Origin: Mesorhizobium sp. NZP2298
GTDB taxonomy: Bacteria; Pseudomonadota; Alphaproteobacteria; Rhizobiales; Rhizobiaceae
Length of the DNA stretch: 64,000 bases
Assembly: GCF_013170825.1 (NCBI RefSeq)
Contig: NZ_CP033365.1
Span: 7,142,001 to 7,206,000, forward strand
Reading direction: 5' to 3'
The translations under genes were made by a program, and so were the position numbers. The notes beneath the pieces are model-generated. The model did not search any database and had not been told where the DNA came from. It was given only the letters and a program-made list of their open reading frames with translations. The first letter of the stretch is position 1. Each line of letters starts with the position of its first letter. Below are positions 9,104 to 17,765 of the stretch, in pieces.

Positions 9104-9592
9104 ATGTCGCGAGCTTTCTTCGCCATTCTTACCCTTGTTGCCTTGCTGACGCCGGTAGAGGCGAGCAAGCGTGTGTCTCATCTGCTCGACCGCTCCAACC
9201 TGCCGACCTCCTATCTTAGCGAATCGGATCTCGTGACCGCATACACGACCGCAATGGCACGCTTCCGTCTGCAGTTCGCGGGACGTGCGGGCGAAACCAA
9301 TCTTGCGGTTTCTCTCGAACCATTGCTTTTACGGGCGGAATTCCGTGCGCGGACATGGCGCTCGGCGGACGGCAGCTTGTTGCAAGGCTTCGCCGGCAAG
9401 GGCGGCTTCCGGTTGACTATCGGCAACTGCCTGGCGCGTATCTGCGCTGCCAGCGAATGCAGCGATGCCGGTTGGCCGGTTTACACCTGCAGCGACGGAC
9501 GAAAGCGCAAGATGTCCGTCACCGATTTTGTGACGGCAAGCTTCGATGGCGTCCCTTATCGTCGATTGAGCGCCTCCCCTTCACGAGAATGA
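9104..9592 (+). CDS. Secreted hypothetical protein with Cys cluster
   Basis: From the ATG at 9104 the product is 162 residues and starts with a clear Sec signal peptide (MSRAFFAILTLVALLTPVEA). An in-frame ATG at 8966 would add 46 residues without similarity and hide the signal peptide, so the later start is preferred although its ribosome site is weak. Four Cys cluster near the middle (NCLARICAASECSD...YTCSDG) and probably form two disulfides. I do not recognise the family. It is probably periplasmic or secreted. Confidence 0.6.
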   Translation: MSRAFFAILTLVALLTPVEASKRVSHLLDRSNLPTSYLSESDLVTAYTTAMARFRLQFAGRAGETNLAVSLEPLLLRAEFRARTWRSADGSLLQGFAGKGGFRLTIGNCLARICAASECSDAGWPVYTCSDGRKRKMSVTDFVTASFDGVPYRRLSASPSRE

Positions 9593-9881
9593 TGGCGCAG
9601 TGGCGGGCACTGCGACTCGCCGCCGCAGTCGTGCAGAACCCTCAGCATGCTGAATTGATCGGCGGCATCATCTTTTTTCCGCGAACATGGTCCATATGGA
9701 ATGGGATGGCGGCGTGCCCCGGGGCACGGACTCGTGTCGCGTTCGAGCCAGATGGCCGAAAAATCGATGACAAGTGCCGCCGGAACGTGTTGAAGACGGC
9801 GGTCAACATGGAGAGGAACGTGCGATCGGGTTGCACTCGGCAAGTGTTGATGGTTTGTTGCCGGTCAGCGGAGAACGAGTG

Positions 9882-10217
9882 ATGCGAGAATCCATCGGTG
9901 AAGACGAATACGGGTCTTTCGATCCGGACGACCTGCCGAATCTGAATGCAATCGGCCCGGCCATGGGCGGCGGCAACGACTTCGAAAAATACGCGGTCGC
10001 CGTGATCATCGTATTCGGCGCCCTGATCATTGGCGGGCTGATGGCCGCGTCGATGACCTTCGGCCATCGCAACGGATTCCTCTTCGCGCTTGGCGGGGCG
10101 ACCTCGGCCTGGATATCGGGAAATGCGCTTCTGCTCGACCGGCCGCGCATCTATGCGCTGTTCGTCGGCATCGCCGCCCTGATGCTGATTGCATCGACTA
10201 TCACGCTGGTCACTTGA
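9882..10217 (+). CDS. Small three-helix membrane protein
   Basis: 111 residues from the ATG at 9882, preceded by GGAGAACGAGTG. The acidic, soluble N-terminus (about 35 residues) is followed by three hydrophobic segments (AVAVIIVFGALIIGGLM, LFALGGATSAWISGNALLL, YALFVGIAALMLIAS). The family is not recognised and no enzymatic motif is seen. It stands alone, with its 3' end close to the convergent gamma-glutamyltransferase gene. Confidence 0.6.
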   Translation: MRESIGEDEYGSFDPDDLPNLNAIGPAMGGGNDFEKYAVAVIIVFGALIIGGLMAASMTFGHRNGFLFALGGATSAWISGNALLLDRPRIYALFVGIAALMLIASTITLVT

Positions 10218-10264
10218 CGGCCCCGGCCATGAGCCGGCGCCTGTCCAATGGGTTTACCCGGATA

Positions 10265-12004
10265 TCAATATCCGAGAGCCTCCCCCGATGCCGCACGGCT
10301 GTCGATGGCGCCATTGTAGCGTGCGCCGCCGCCCTTCTCGATTTCCGCCAGGCTCTTGCCGCCGACGAGAATGCCGGCCGCCTGGCCCCAGGTCTGGTCG
10401 CTGAGATCTAGGTGGTAGCCCATGCCGGCCAGCAGCTTTTCGGTATCGGGCGAAAGTCCGAACGGCTCGACATAGACCGTATCAGGCAGCCATTGGTGGT
10501 GGATGCGCGGCGCGTCGATCGCCTCCTGGATGTTCATGCCGTGGTCGATGACGTTGACGATCGCTTCCAGCGTGATGGTGATGATGCGCGAGCCGCCGGG
10601 ACTGCCGATGACCATGAACGGCTTGCCGTCCCTGGCCACGATGGTCGGGCTCATCGATGAGAGCGGCGTCTTCTTCGGCTGGATGGCGTTGGCCTCGCCC
10701 TGGATCAGGCCATAGAGGTTCGGCACGCCGGGCTTCTGGGTGAAATCATCCATCTCGTTGTTGAGCAGGATGCCGGTGCCGTCGGCGACGACGCCTGCGC
10801 CGAAGGACCCATTCAGCGTATAGGTCACTGCAACCGCGTTACCATCCTTGTCGATGATCGAATAATGCGTGGTCTCCTTCGACTCGCCAAAACCCTTTGG
10901 CATCAGGTCCTGCGACACGCCGGCGCGGAACGGGTCGATCTTGTCGCGGATGTCCTTGGCGTAGGCTTTATCAAGCAATTTCGAGACCGGGTTGTCGACG
11001 AAATCGGGATCGCCGAGTGCCGAGTTACGGTCGACATAGGCATGGCGCATCGCCTCGACCATGACATGCACCGTCTCGGCCGAGCCAGCGCCGAGATAGG
11101 ACAGCGGATAGCCCTCGAGCACGTTGAGGATTTCGCAAATGATGACACCGCCTGAGCTCGGCGGCGGCGAGGACGTGATCTCGTAGCCGCGATAGGAACA
11201 GGTCACCGGTTTTAATTCGCGCACCGCATATTGCTCGAAATCGGCCTTGGCCAGGATGCCGCCATTGGCCCCACTCGCCTTGACGATCGCGTCCGCAATA
11301 GCGCCCTTGTAGAAGGCGTCAGGGCCTTTCTCGGATATCGCCGAGAGCGAAGCGGCAAGATCAGGCTGGGTGAGCCGCTCGCCGATGCCGTAGGGCTTGC
11401 CATCGGCCTTCAGGAAGGCGGCAGCCGCGGCCGGGTCCTTCGCCAACCTTTCAGCGCTGCTGGCGAACGAGGCGGCATCGCCCTGATTGAGGATGAATCC
11501 GTCCTTGGCATAGTTGATCGCCGGCGCCATCAGGTCCTGCCTGGACAAGGTGCCATATTTCTCGCGCGCCATCTCGAAACCGGCCACCGAGCCCGGCACG
11601 CCGACCGCGAGATAGCCGTCCAGGCTGGCGCCCTTCACGGGCTTGCCGTCCTTGTCGAGATACATGGTCTTGGTCGCCGCCAGCGGCGCGCGCTCGCGAA
11701 AATCGAGGAAAGTCGATTTGCCGTCGGCGAAACGGATGGTCATGAAGCCGCCGCCGCCGATATTGCCGGCATTGGGGTAAACGACGGCCAGCGCATAGCC
11801 TACCGCGACCGCCGCATCGACCGCGTTGCCGCCCTTCTTCAACACCTCGACGCCGACTTCCGACGCCAGATGCTGAGCCGTCACCACCATGCCGTGTTCG
11901 CCTTTGGCGGGCGCTGGCGACGCCGCAAACGTCACCTGAAGTGGCGCTATCGCAAACGCAAAAGAGAGGCTGACGGCGATCAGGGTTTGGCTGATATGGC
12001 GCAT
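10265..12004 (-). CDS. ggt: Gamma-glutamyltransferase
   Basis: 579 residues with a signal peptide (hydrophobic stretch ending near TFAAS), so a periplasmic enzyme. It hydrolyses or transfers the gamma-glutamyl group of glutathione and related peptides. The precursor cleaves itself before the nucleophilic Thr in KETTHYSIIDKDGNAV. Other family signatures are NIGGGGFMTIRF, GILLNNEMDDF and SSMSPTIVARDGKPFMVIGS. The length is normal for an uncut precursor. It appears monocistronic. Confidence 0.95.
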   Translation of the reverse strand: MRHISQTLIAVSLSFAFAIAPLQVTFAASPAPAKGEHGMVVTAQHLASEVGVEVLKKGGNAVDAAVAVGYALAVVYPNAGNIGGGGFMTIRFADGKSTFLDFRERAPLAATKTMYLDKDGKPVKGASLDGYLAVGVPGSVAGFEMAREKYGTLSRQDLMAPAINYAKDGFILNQGDAASFASSAERLAKDPAAAAAFLKADGKPYGIGERLTQPDLAASLSAISEKGPDAFYKGAIADAIVKASGANGGILAKADFEQYAVRELKPVTCSYRGYEITSSPPPSSGGVIICEILNVLEGYPLSYLGAGSAETVHVMVEAMRHAYVDRNSALGDPDFVDNPVSKLLDKAYAKDIRDKIDPFRAGVSQDLMPKGFGESKETTHYSIIDKDGNAVAVTYTLNGSFGAGVVADGTGILLNNEMDDFTQKPGVPNLYGLIQGEANAIQPKKTPLSSMSPTIVARDGKPFMVIGSPGGSRIITITLEAIVNVIDHGMNIQEAIDAPRIHHQWLPDTVYVEPFGLSPDTEKLLAGMGYHLDLSDQTWGQAAGILVGGKSLAEIEKGGGARYNGAIDSRAASGEALGY

Positions 12005-12102
12005 GGCGGTGCTCCTGGGTGGGGTGCCCAGAAGACCCTGTCGCCGCCGTCAAGTCCACCATCAATGGTGGGCCAGACGGATCAATTCAGATGTCAGGCG
12101 CG

Positions 12103-13395
12103 TCAGACAATCCCGCCCGAGCCGCCGGCGACGGCAGGGCGTTCGGCCGCTACCTTGGCGCGGTAGCCAGCCGCCCGGTAGGCGGCGACGGGATCGATGG
12201 CGCCGCCGGTTTTCAGACGCGCCATGGCCAGGATCGGCTCGACATCGGTGCGGTAGGCCGCCTTCAGCGTCTGCGTCGCCATCAGCGCGTCATTGCCGTC
12301 CTGGAAACCTTCGAGTGCCTTGCGGTCGACCAGCAGGGCCTGCGCATAGGCGCGCTGCACTTCGACCGCCGACAGCATCAGGCTTTCGATCGGATCGGTG
12401 ACGTTGTGGCTCTGGTCGAGCATGTGGGCCGGGTCAAAGCCGTCGGCGCCGGAAAGTTCAGCATCGACCAGTTCGTTGAAGACGAGGAACAGCCGGTAGG
12501 GATCGATCGAACCGGCATCGAGATCGTCGTCGCCATATTTGGAATCGTTGAAGTGGAAGCCGCCGAGTTTCTTGAACTGGATCAGCCGAGACACGATCAT
12601 CTCGATGTTGACGTTGGGCGCATGGTGACCGAGGTCGACGAGGCAGAACGCCTTGTCGCCGAGTTCTTTCGCTATGATGTAGTTGGTGCCCCAGTCCTGC
12701 ACGACGGTGGAATAGAAGGCCGGCTCATACATCTTGTGCTCGGTGAACAGCTTCCAGTCGGCGGGCAGCCCGGCATAGACCTCTTTCATCGCATCGAGAT
12801 AGCGCTCGAATGCCTTGGCGAAATTGACCTGGCCCGGAAAGTTCGAGCCGTCGCCGATCCACACCGTCAGCGCCTTGGAGCCGAGCGTCTTGCCGATCTC
12901 GATGCATTCGAGATTGTGCTCGATCGCCTGCCGGCGCGTACCGGCATCGGCATGCGAGAGCGAGCCGAATTTGTAGGAAAGCGCCTGGTCCTTCGCGTCG
13001 GAGAAGGTGTTGGAATTCATGGCATCGAAGCCGAGACCGAAACGCGAGGCCGCCTGCTTCAGCCGGTTCGGGTCGGCCTTGTCCCAAGGAATGTGCAAGG
13101 AAACGGTCGGTGTCGCCTGCGTCAACTGGCTGATGACGGCACAATCCTCGATCTTGTCGAAGATGTCGCGCGGCTCGCCGGCTCCGGGGAAGCGGGCAAA
13201 GCGGGTGCCGCCTGTGCCGACGCCCCAGGAGGGGATGGCCACGGCGAATTTCTCGACCTTGTCGCGGATAGCGTCGATGGCGATGCCGCGACGGTCGAGG
13301 CGCTCGCCGAGCGAGGCGTAGTCGCGCTCGAGATCGACCTTGCGGACGGCGTTGTGGCTGGCGACGACGTCGGCGGAAATGATCGTTTCGGACAA
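12103..13395 (-). CDS. rhaI: L-rhamnose isomerase, rhizobial RhaI type
   Basis: 430 residues of the xylose-isomerase-like TIM-barrel family in the subtype used for rhamnose catabolism in Pseudomonas stutzeri and rhizobia, not the E. coli RhaA type. Metal-site and substrate segments include LFTEHKMYEPAFYSTVVQDW, VDLGHHAPNVNIE and GGFHFNDSKYGDDDLDAGS. It converts L-rhamnose to L-rhamnulose in the cytoplasm. It is downstream of rhaD in a leftward two-gene unit, divergent from the transport operon. Confidence 0.95.
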   Translation of the reverse strand: MSETIISADVVASHNAVRKVDLERDYASLGERLDRRGIAIDAIRDKVEKFAVAIPSWGVGTGGTRFARFPGAGEPRDIFDKIEDCAVISQLTQATPTVSLHIPWDKADPNRLKQAASRFGLGFDAMNSNTFSDAKDQALSYKFGSLSHADAGTRRQAIEHNLECIEIGKTLGSKALTVWIGDGSNFPGQVNFAKAFERYLDAMKEVYAGLPADWKLFTEHKMYEPAFYSTVVQDWGTNYIIAKELGDKAFCLVDLGHHAPNVNIEMIVSRLIQFKKLGGFHFNDSKYGDDDLDAGSIDPYRLFLVFNELVDAELSGADGFDPAHMLDQSHNVTDPIESLMLSAVEVQRAYAQALLVDRKALEGFQDGNDALMATQTLKAAYRTDVEPILAMARLKTGGAIDPVAAYRAAGYRAKVAAERPAVAGGSGGIV

Positions 13396-13548
13396 CTGCT
13401 ATTCCTCCCAATATTTGTTCCGTCGGCGCCGTCCCGCCTGCCGGCACTGCAGCCCTTAGCTATCGCGCCGGGCGTTCGTCGTTCGGGAAGCCTAGCAATT
13501 GGCTCCCCGACCGCTTCGCGGACCACTTCTCACCCCTGTGAACGGGGC
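13396..13548. other. Hairpin-containing spacer between rhaD and rhaI
   Basis: This 153-bp spacer is long for two genes of one operon. It contains a near-perfect stem (GGGAAGCC / GGCTCCCC with an 8-base loop, about 13480-13520) and a CCCC...GGGG pair close to the rhaD stop. It could be an intergenic repeat or an mRNA processing or attenuation site between the two cistrons. No other copy was found in this window. Confidence 0.4.
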
Positions 13549-15651
13549 CTAGCGCGTAAAGCTCTGCGCATTGCCGGCGTCGACGTTGATGATGTTGCCG
13601 GTCGACTTGGCCGACATGTCGGAGGCAAAGAAATAGATCGCTTCGGCGATGTCTTCCGGGAAGACCGAGCGCTTGAGCATCGAGCGCGAACGGTAATGTT
13701 CCTCGAGGTCGTCCGTGGACATCTTGTAGGCGGCGGCACGCTGTTCCTTCCACTCGCCGGTCCAGATCTTGGAGCCGCGCAGCACCGCGTCCGGATTGAC
13801 GACATTGACCCTGATCTGCGCCTCCGCGCCCTCCAGCGCCAGACACCGGGCGAGATGGATCTCGGCGGCCTTGGCGGTGCAATAGGCGGCGGCGTTGGGC
13901 GAGGCGGCAAGGCCGTTCTTGGACGCGACGAAGACGACATTGCCGCCGATCTTCTGCACCCTGAACAGCCGGAACGCTTCCCGCGAAACCAGGAAATAGC
14001 CGGTCGACAATATGTCCATGTTCTTGTTCCACAGCGCCAGCGACGTCTCCTCGATCGGCGCCGAGGAGGCGAGACCCGCGTTGGACACCAGGATGTCGAT
14101 GCCGCCGAACTCGACCGCCGTTTCGGCGAAACCGGCTACGACCTGATCCTCCGAGGTGACGTTGATGACCACAGGCCGGACGAAATCCTTGCCGTACGCC
14201 TTCGCCAGTTCCTCATTGGCGCTGGCGAGCGCTGTTTCGTCGATGTCGGCCAGCACCACGCAGGCGCCTTCGCGCAACAGGCGATTGGCCGTCGCGCGGC
14301 CGATGCCGCCGGCGCCGCCGGTGACCAGCGCGATCTGCCCGGCCAGCGACTTCGGCTTCGGCATGCGCTGCAGCTTCAGATCCTCGAGCAGCCAGTATTC
14401 GATGTCGAAGGCTTCCTGGGCGGGCAGGCCGACATAGGACGAGACGGTCGAGGCGCCGCGCATGACATTGATGGCGTTGACGTAGAATTCGCCGGAGATA
14501 CGCGCCGTCGCCTTGTCGCCGGCGAAGGTGAACATGCCGACACCGGGCATCAGATAGACCACGGCATTGGGATCGCGGATGGCGGGTGAATCCGGATGCT
14601 TGCAGCTGTCGTAATAGGCCTGGTAGCCGACGCGGTATGCGGCGATGTCGTCGGCGAGGCGCGCGATCACCGCATCGACATCGGGTTTGGCCGGATCGAA
14701 CTCGATGACCAGCGGGCGGATCTTGGTGCGCAGGAAATGGTCGGGGCACGAGGTGCCCAGTGCCGCTAGCGGGCGCAAATCCCTGGAGTTGACGAATTCG
14801 AGCACGGCCGCCGAATCGTCGAAATGGCCGAGCTTGTGGCTCTTTTCCGAGATCAGGCCACGGATCCTGGGCATCAGTTTCGCGGCGATGGCGCGCCGTT
14901 CGGCTGCACCAAGCGACTTGACCGCCTCGCCGCCGAAAATGGCGAGGCCCTCGGAGCGGCGCTCGAACCACTCGATCGCCTGGTTGATCACCGAGATCGT
15001 CGTCTCGTAGCATTCCTTGGGCGTGTCGCCCCAGGTGAACAGGCCATGGCTTTCGAGGATGACACCCTTGGCGGCGGGATTCTCCAGGCAGAATTTCTCC
15101 AGCCACAGGCCTAGCTCGAAGCCCGGCCGCTTCCACGGCAGCCAGCCGATGGCGCCGCCGAAGATCTCTGTCGTCAGCGCTTTGGAATCCTTGGCAGCGG
15201 CGATCGCGATTATGGCGTCGGGATGCATGTGGTCGACGAAAGGCTTCGGCACATAGGCATGCAGCGGCGTGTCGATCGAGGCCGCGCGCGGATTGAGATT
15301 GAAGGTGCAGTGGGGCAGATATCCCACCATCTCGTCCTCGTGCTCGACGCCGCGATACAGGCTTTTGAGCGCGCGCAATTTGTCCATGTAGAGCGTGGCG
15401 AAACCGTCGAGCTTGATCGAAGCGCTGTCTCCACCGGAGCCCTTGACCCAGAGCACTTCGACATCAGCGCCGGTGAGCGGATCCTTCTGCCAGATCTTGG
15501 ACGATGTGTTGCCGCCGCCATAGTTGGTGACGCGCTTGTCGGAGCCGAGCGTGTTCGAGCGATAGACCAGAAGCTCAGGCTCGCTCATCCCCAAGGCTTT
15601 CGCATCGTCCCACAGATTGGCAAGGCGCGAGCCGGAGCGCTTGTCGAGCAT
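13549..15651 (-). CDS. rhaD: Bifunctional rhamnulose-phosphate aldolase / alcohol dehydrogenase
   Basis: 700 residues from the ATG at 15651, preceded by GGGAGGATACCT; an upstream in-frame ATG lacks a ribosome site. The N-terminal half (about 1-425) is a class II aldolase/adducin domain with its zinc-site segment HMHPDAIIAIAAA and ESHGLFTWGDTPKECYE. The C-terminal part (about 440-700) is a short-chain dehydrogenase with TGGAGGIGRATA and catalytic YCTAK. It cleaves rhamnulose 1-phosphate to dihydroxyacetone phosphate and lactaldehyde, and the dehydrogenase half probably oxidises lactaldehyde. It is first in the rhaDI unit. Confidence 0.95.
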   Translation of the reverse strand: MLDKRSGSRLANLWDDAKALGMSEPELLVYRSNTLGSDKRVTNYGGGNTSSKIWQKDPLTGADVEVLWVKGSGGDSASIKLDGFATLYMDKLRALKSLYRGVEHEDEMVGYLPHCTFNLNPRAASIDTPLHAYVPKPFVDHMHPDAIIAIAAAKDSKALTTEIFGGAIGWLPWKRPGFELGLWLEKFCLENPAAKGVILESHGLFTWGDTPKECYETTISVINQAIEWFERRSEGLAIFGGEAVKSLGAAERRAIAAKLMPRIRGLISEKSHKLGHFDDSAAVLEFVNSRDLRPLAALGTSCPDHFLRTKIRPLVIEFDPAKPDVDAVIARLADDIAAYRVGYQAYYDSCKHPDSPAIRDPNAVVYLMPGVGMFTFAGDKATARISGEFYVNAINVMRGASTVSSYVGLPAQEAFDIEYWLLEDLKLQRMPKPKSLAGQIALVTGGAGGIGRATANRLLREGACVVLADIDETALASANEELAKAYGKDFVRPVVINVTSEDQVVAGFAETAVEFGGIDILVSNAGLASSAPIEETSLALWNKNMDILSTGYFLVSREAFRLFRVQKIGGNVVFVASKNGLAASPNAAAYCTAKAAEIHLARCLALEGAEAQIRVNVVNPDAVLRGSKIWTGEWKEQRAAAYKMSTDDLEEHYRSRSMLKRSVFPEDIAEAIYFFASDMSAKSTGNIINVDAGNAQSFTR

Positions 15652-15718
15652 AGGTATCCTCCCTGGGACGCAAAACCGCGGTCCATTTTGCCGGGAATGT
15701 CTACGCAAGAGGCTCGCT

Positions 15719-15791
15719 TGTCAATCACAAACGATCAAGACCGATCATATTGCACTGCACAATGAAATTATATGATCGGAAATGATTGACA
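15719..15791. promoter_or_regulatory. Divergent rha promoter region with nested inverted repeats
   Basis: Between rhaD and rhaR lie an outer inverted repeat, TGTCAATCA (15719-15727) with TGATTGACA (15783-15791), and an inner one, CCGATCATAT (15741-15750) with ATATGATCGG (15770-15779). Each outer arm contains a consensus -35 hexamer TTGACA pointing outward, one toward rhaD and one toward rhaR. The inner arms are candidate operators for the DeoR-type regulator RhaR. Binding is inferred from symmetry and position only. Confidence 0.6.
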
Positions 15792-15833
15792 GTGCTTGTT
15801 TTGAGTGCCTAGATGGCCAGGCAGGGAGGAACG

Positions 15834-16637
15834 ATGCACGAAAAAGAGCGCCACAGGATCATTCTGTCCGCCGTCCAGGAGAAGCCTGTGGTGACGGTGC
15901 AGGAGATGGTCGACCTGACGGAGTCCTCCGAGGCGACGATCCGGCGCGACATAGCGGCTCTTCACGTACAAAAGCGCCTGCGCCGGGTGCGCGGCGGCGC
16001 CGAGGCAATCTCGCCGCCGCAATTCATCGGCTTGGCCGGCCGGCCCTTTTCCGTCAACGAAACCATCAACGCTGCGCAGAAGCGGGCCATCGCCCGAGAA
16101 GCCGTGGAATTGTGCGGGGACGGCGAGCCGATCATCATCAATGGCGGCACCACCACCTTCCAGATGGTGCATTTCCTGACCGGCCGCCGCATGCCGATCT
16201 TCACCAATTCGTTCCCGATCGCCGAGCATCTGCTCAAGCACTCCAAGAATACGGTGATGCTGTCGGGCGGCACCATATACCGCGAGCAGAACATCATCCT
16301 GTCGCCCTTCGACAATGACGTGACGCGCAATTTCTACGCGCGCCGCATGTTCATGGGGGCGCAAGGCTTGGGACCGCTGGGCCTGATGGAAGGCGATCCG
16401 CTGCTGATCCAGGCCGAGCAGAAGCTTATCGACCAGGCCGACGAACTGGTCGTGCTGGTCGATTCCTCGAAATTCCGCAAACGCTCCAGCCTGATCCTGT
16501 GCGGGTTATCGCGCATCGCCACGGTCATCACCGATGACGGCATCGAGGATCGCGAAGCCAAGATGTTGGAGACCGCCGGCGTGACGCTGATCGTCGCCCG
16601 CAAATCGGCAAAGGAAGAATCTTCACTGCAGGCCTGA
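15834..16637 (+). CDS. rhaR: DeoR-family regulator of rhamnose catabolism
   Basis: 267 residues from the ATG at 15834 (GGGAGGAACG just upstream). The N-terminal DeoR helix-turn-helix (VTVQEMVDLTESSEATIRRD) is followed by a sugar-phosphate-sensing domain of the ribose-5-phosphate isomerase-like fold (IIINGGTTTFQM, ITDDGIED near the C-terminus). It probably represses both rha units until a pathway intermediate binds. It is first gene of rhaRSTPQUK, the order known from Rhizobium leguminosarum and Sinorhizobium meliloti. Confidence 0.93.
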   Translation: MHEKERHRIILSAVQEKPVVTVQEMVDLTESSEATIRRDIAALHVQKRLRRVRGGAEAISPPQFIGLAGRPFSVNETINAAQKRAIAREAVELCGDGEPIIINGGTTTFQMVHFLTGRRMPIFTNSFPIAEHLLKHSKNTVMLSGGTIYREQNIILSPFDNDVTRNFYARRMFMGAQGLGPLGLMEGDPLLIQAEQKLIDQADELVVLVDSSKFRKRSSLILCGLSRIATVITDDGIEDREAKMLETAGVTLIVARKSAKEESSLQA

Positions 16638-16685
16638 GACGCCCGCAGCGGCGATGGAAATGCAACGCTCAAGGGAGGATATACG

Positions 16686-17681
16686 ATGAGCTTCTTGAAG
16701 AAATTGATGGTTACGGCGGCCTTTTCCGCCGCCATGTTCGTGAACGCGGCCTATGCCGAGAATGTCAAGATCGCGCTGGTGGTGAAGTCGCTCGGCAACG
16801 GCTTCTTCGACGCGGCCAACAAGGGCGCCGAAGAGGCGGCCAAGGAACTCGGCGACGTCGACATCATCTACACCGGCCCGACCAAGGCGACCGCGGAAGC
16901 GCAGATCGAAGTGGTCAATTCGCTGATCGCCCAGAAGGTCAACGCCATTGCCATTTCCGCCAATGACGCCGACGCGCTGGTGCCGGTGCTGAAGAAGGCC
17001 ATGGAGCGCGGCATCACCGTCATCTCCTGGGATTCCGGTGTCGCCAAGGAAGGCCGCCAACTGCATCTCAACCCGTCCGACACCGGCCTGATCGGCGAGA
17101 CCATCATCAAGCTTGCCGCCGACTACCTGCCGGAAGGCGGCGATGTCGCTATCCTGTCGGCGTCCTCGACCGCGACCAACCAGAACGCCTGGATCGACGC
17201 GGCCAAGAAAATCCTGCCGGAGAAGTTCCCCAAGATCAAACTCGTCGCCACCGTCTATGGCGATGACGATTCGGCCAAGAGCACCGACGAAGCCAAGGGC
17301 CTGCTGAAGTCCTACCCGAACCTCAAGGCGATCATCGCGCCGACCACCGTTGGCGTCGTTGCCGCCGCGCAGGTCGTCACCGACGAGAACCTGATCGGCA
17401 AGGTCAATGTCACCGGCCTCGCGCTGCCGTCCGAATTCAAGAAGTTCATCGACAACGGCGCCAGCCAGGCGGTCGCGCTGTGGAACCCGATCGACCTCGG
17501 CTATTCCGCCGTCTACCTCGCCCATGACCTGGCGGTGAAGAAGGAAGAGGCAAAGCCCGGCGCCACGCTGTCGATCGGCCGCGTCGGCAAGGTGACGCTC
17601 GACGACACCAACTCTGCGGCGATGGCTCCGCCCTTCCAGTTCGACAAGACCAACATCGAGAAGTTCTCCAAGATCTATTGA
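16686..17681 (+). CDS. rhaS: Rhamnose ABC transporter, periplasmic binding protein
   Basis: 331 residues with a Sec signal peptide (MSFLKKLMVTAAFSAAMF to AYAE). Type I periplasmic-binding fold with GPTKATAEAQIE, AISANDADALVPVLKKAM and VISWDSGVAKEG. It delivers rhamnose to the RhaPQ permeases. AGGGAGGATATACG precedes the ATG. It is followed by a strong hairpin, so its transcript may accumulate above that of the downstream transporter genes. Confidence 0.94.
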   Translation: MSFLKKLMVTAAFSAAMFVNAAYAENVKIALVVKSLGNGFFDAANKGAEEAAKELGDVDIIYTGPTKATAEAQIEVVNSLIAQKVNAIAISANDADALVPVLKKAMERGITVISWDSGVAKEGRQLHLNPSDTGLIGETIIKLAADYLPEGGDVAILSASSTATNQNAWIDAAKKILPEKFPKIKLVATVYGDDDSAKSTDEAKGLLKSYPNLKAIIAPTTVGVVAAAQVVTDENLIGKVNVTGLALPSEFKKFIDNGASQAVALWNPIDLGYSAVYLAHDLAVKKEEAKPGATLSIGRVGKVTLDDTNSAAMAPPFQFDKTNIEKFSKIY

Positions 17682-17700
17682 TCTCTGCCCCTCTCAAGCT

Positions 17701-17730
17701 GTCGCGGCGGGGCTCACGTCCCGCCGCGAC
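17701..17730 (+). terminator. Intra-operon hairpin between rhaS and rhaT
   Basis: Perfect 11-bp stem: GTCGCGGCGGG (17701-17711) pairs with CCCGCCGCGAC (17720-17730) around an 8-base loop, followed by TTTAAA. It lacks a long U tract, so it is more likely a partial terminator or an mRNA 3'-end stabiliser behind the binding-protein gene than a full stop. Confidence 0.65.
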
Positions 17731-17765
17731 TTTAAACGGACCTTGTTTCAGGGCTTGATACAACG

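Noticed and set aside
12019..14589. 856-codon open frame on the plus strand
   Set aside because: It is antisense to rhaI and rhaD, whose products are clearly recognisable. Long opposite-strand frames are common in high-GC DNA, and this one has no recognisable domain.
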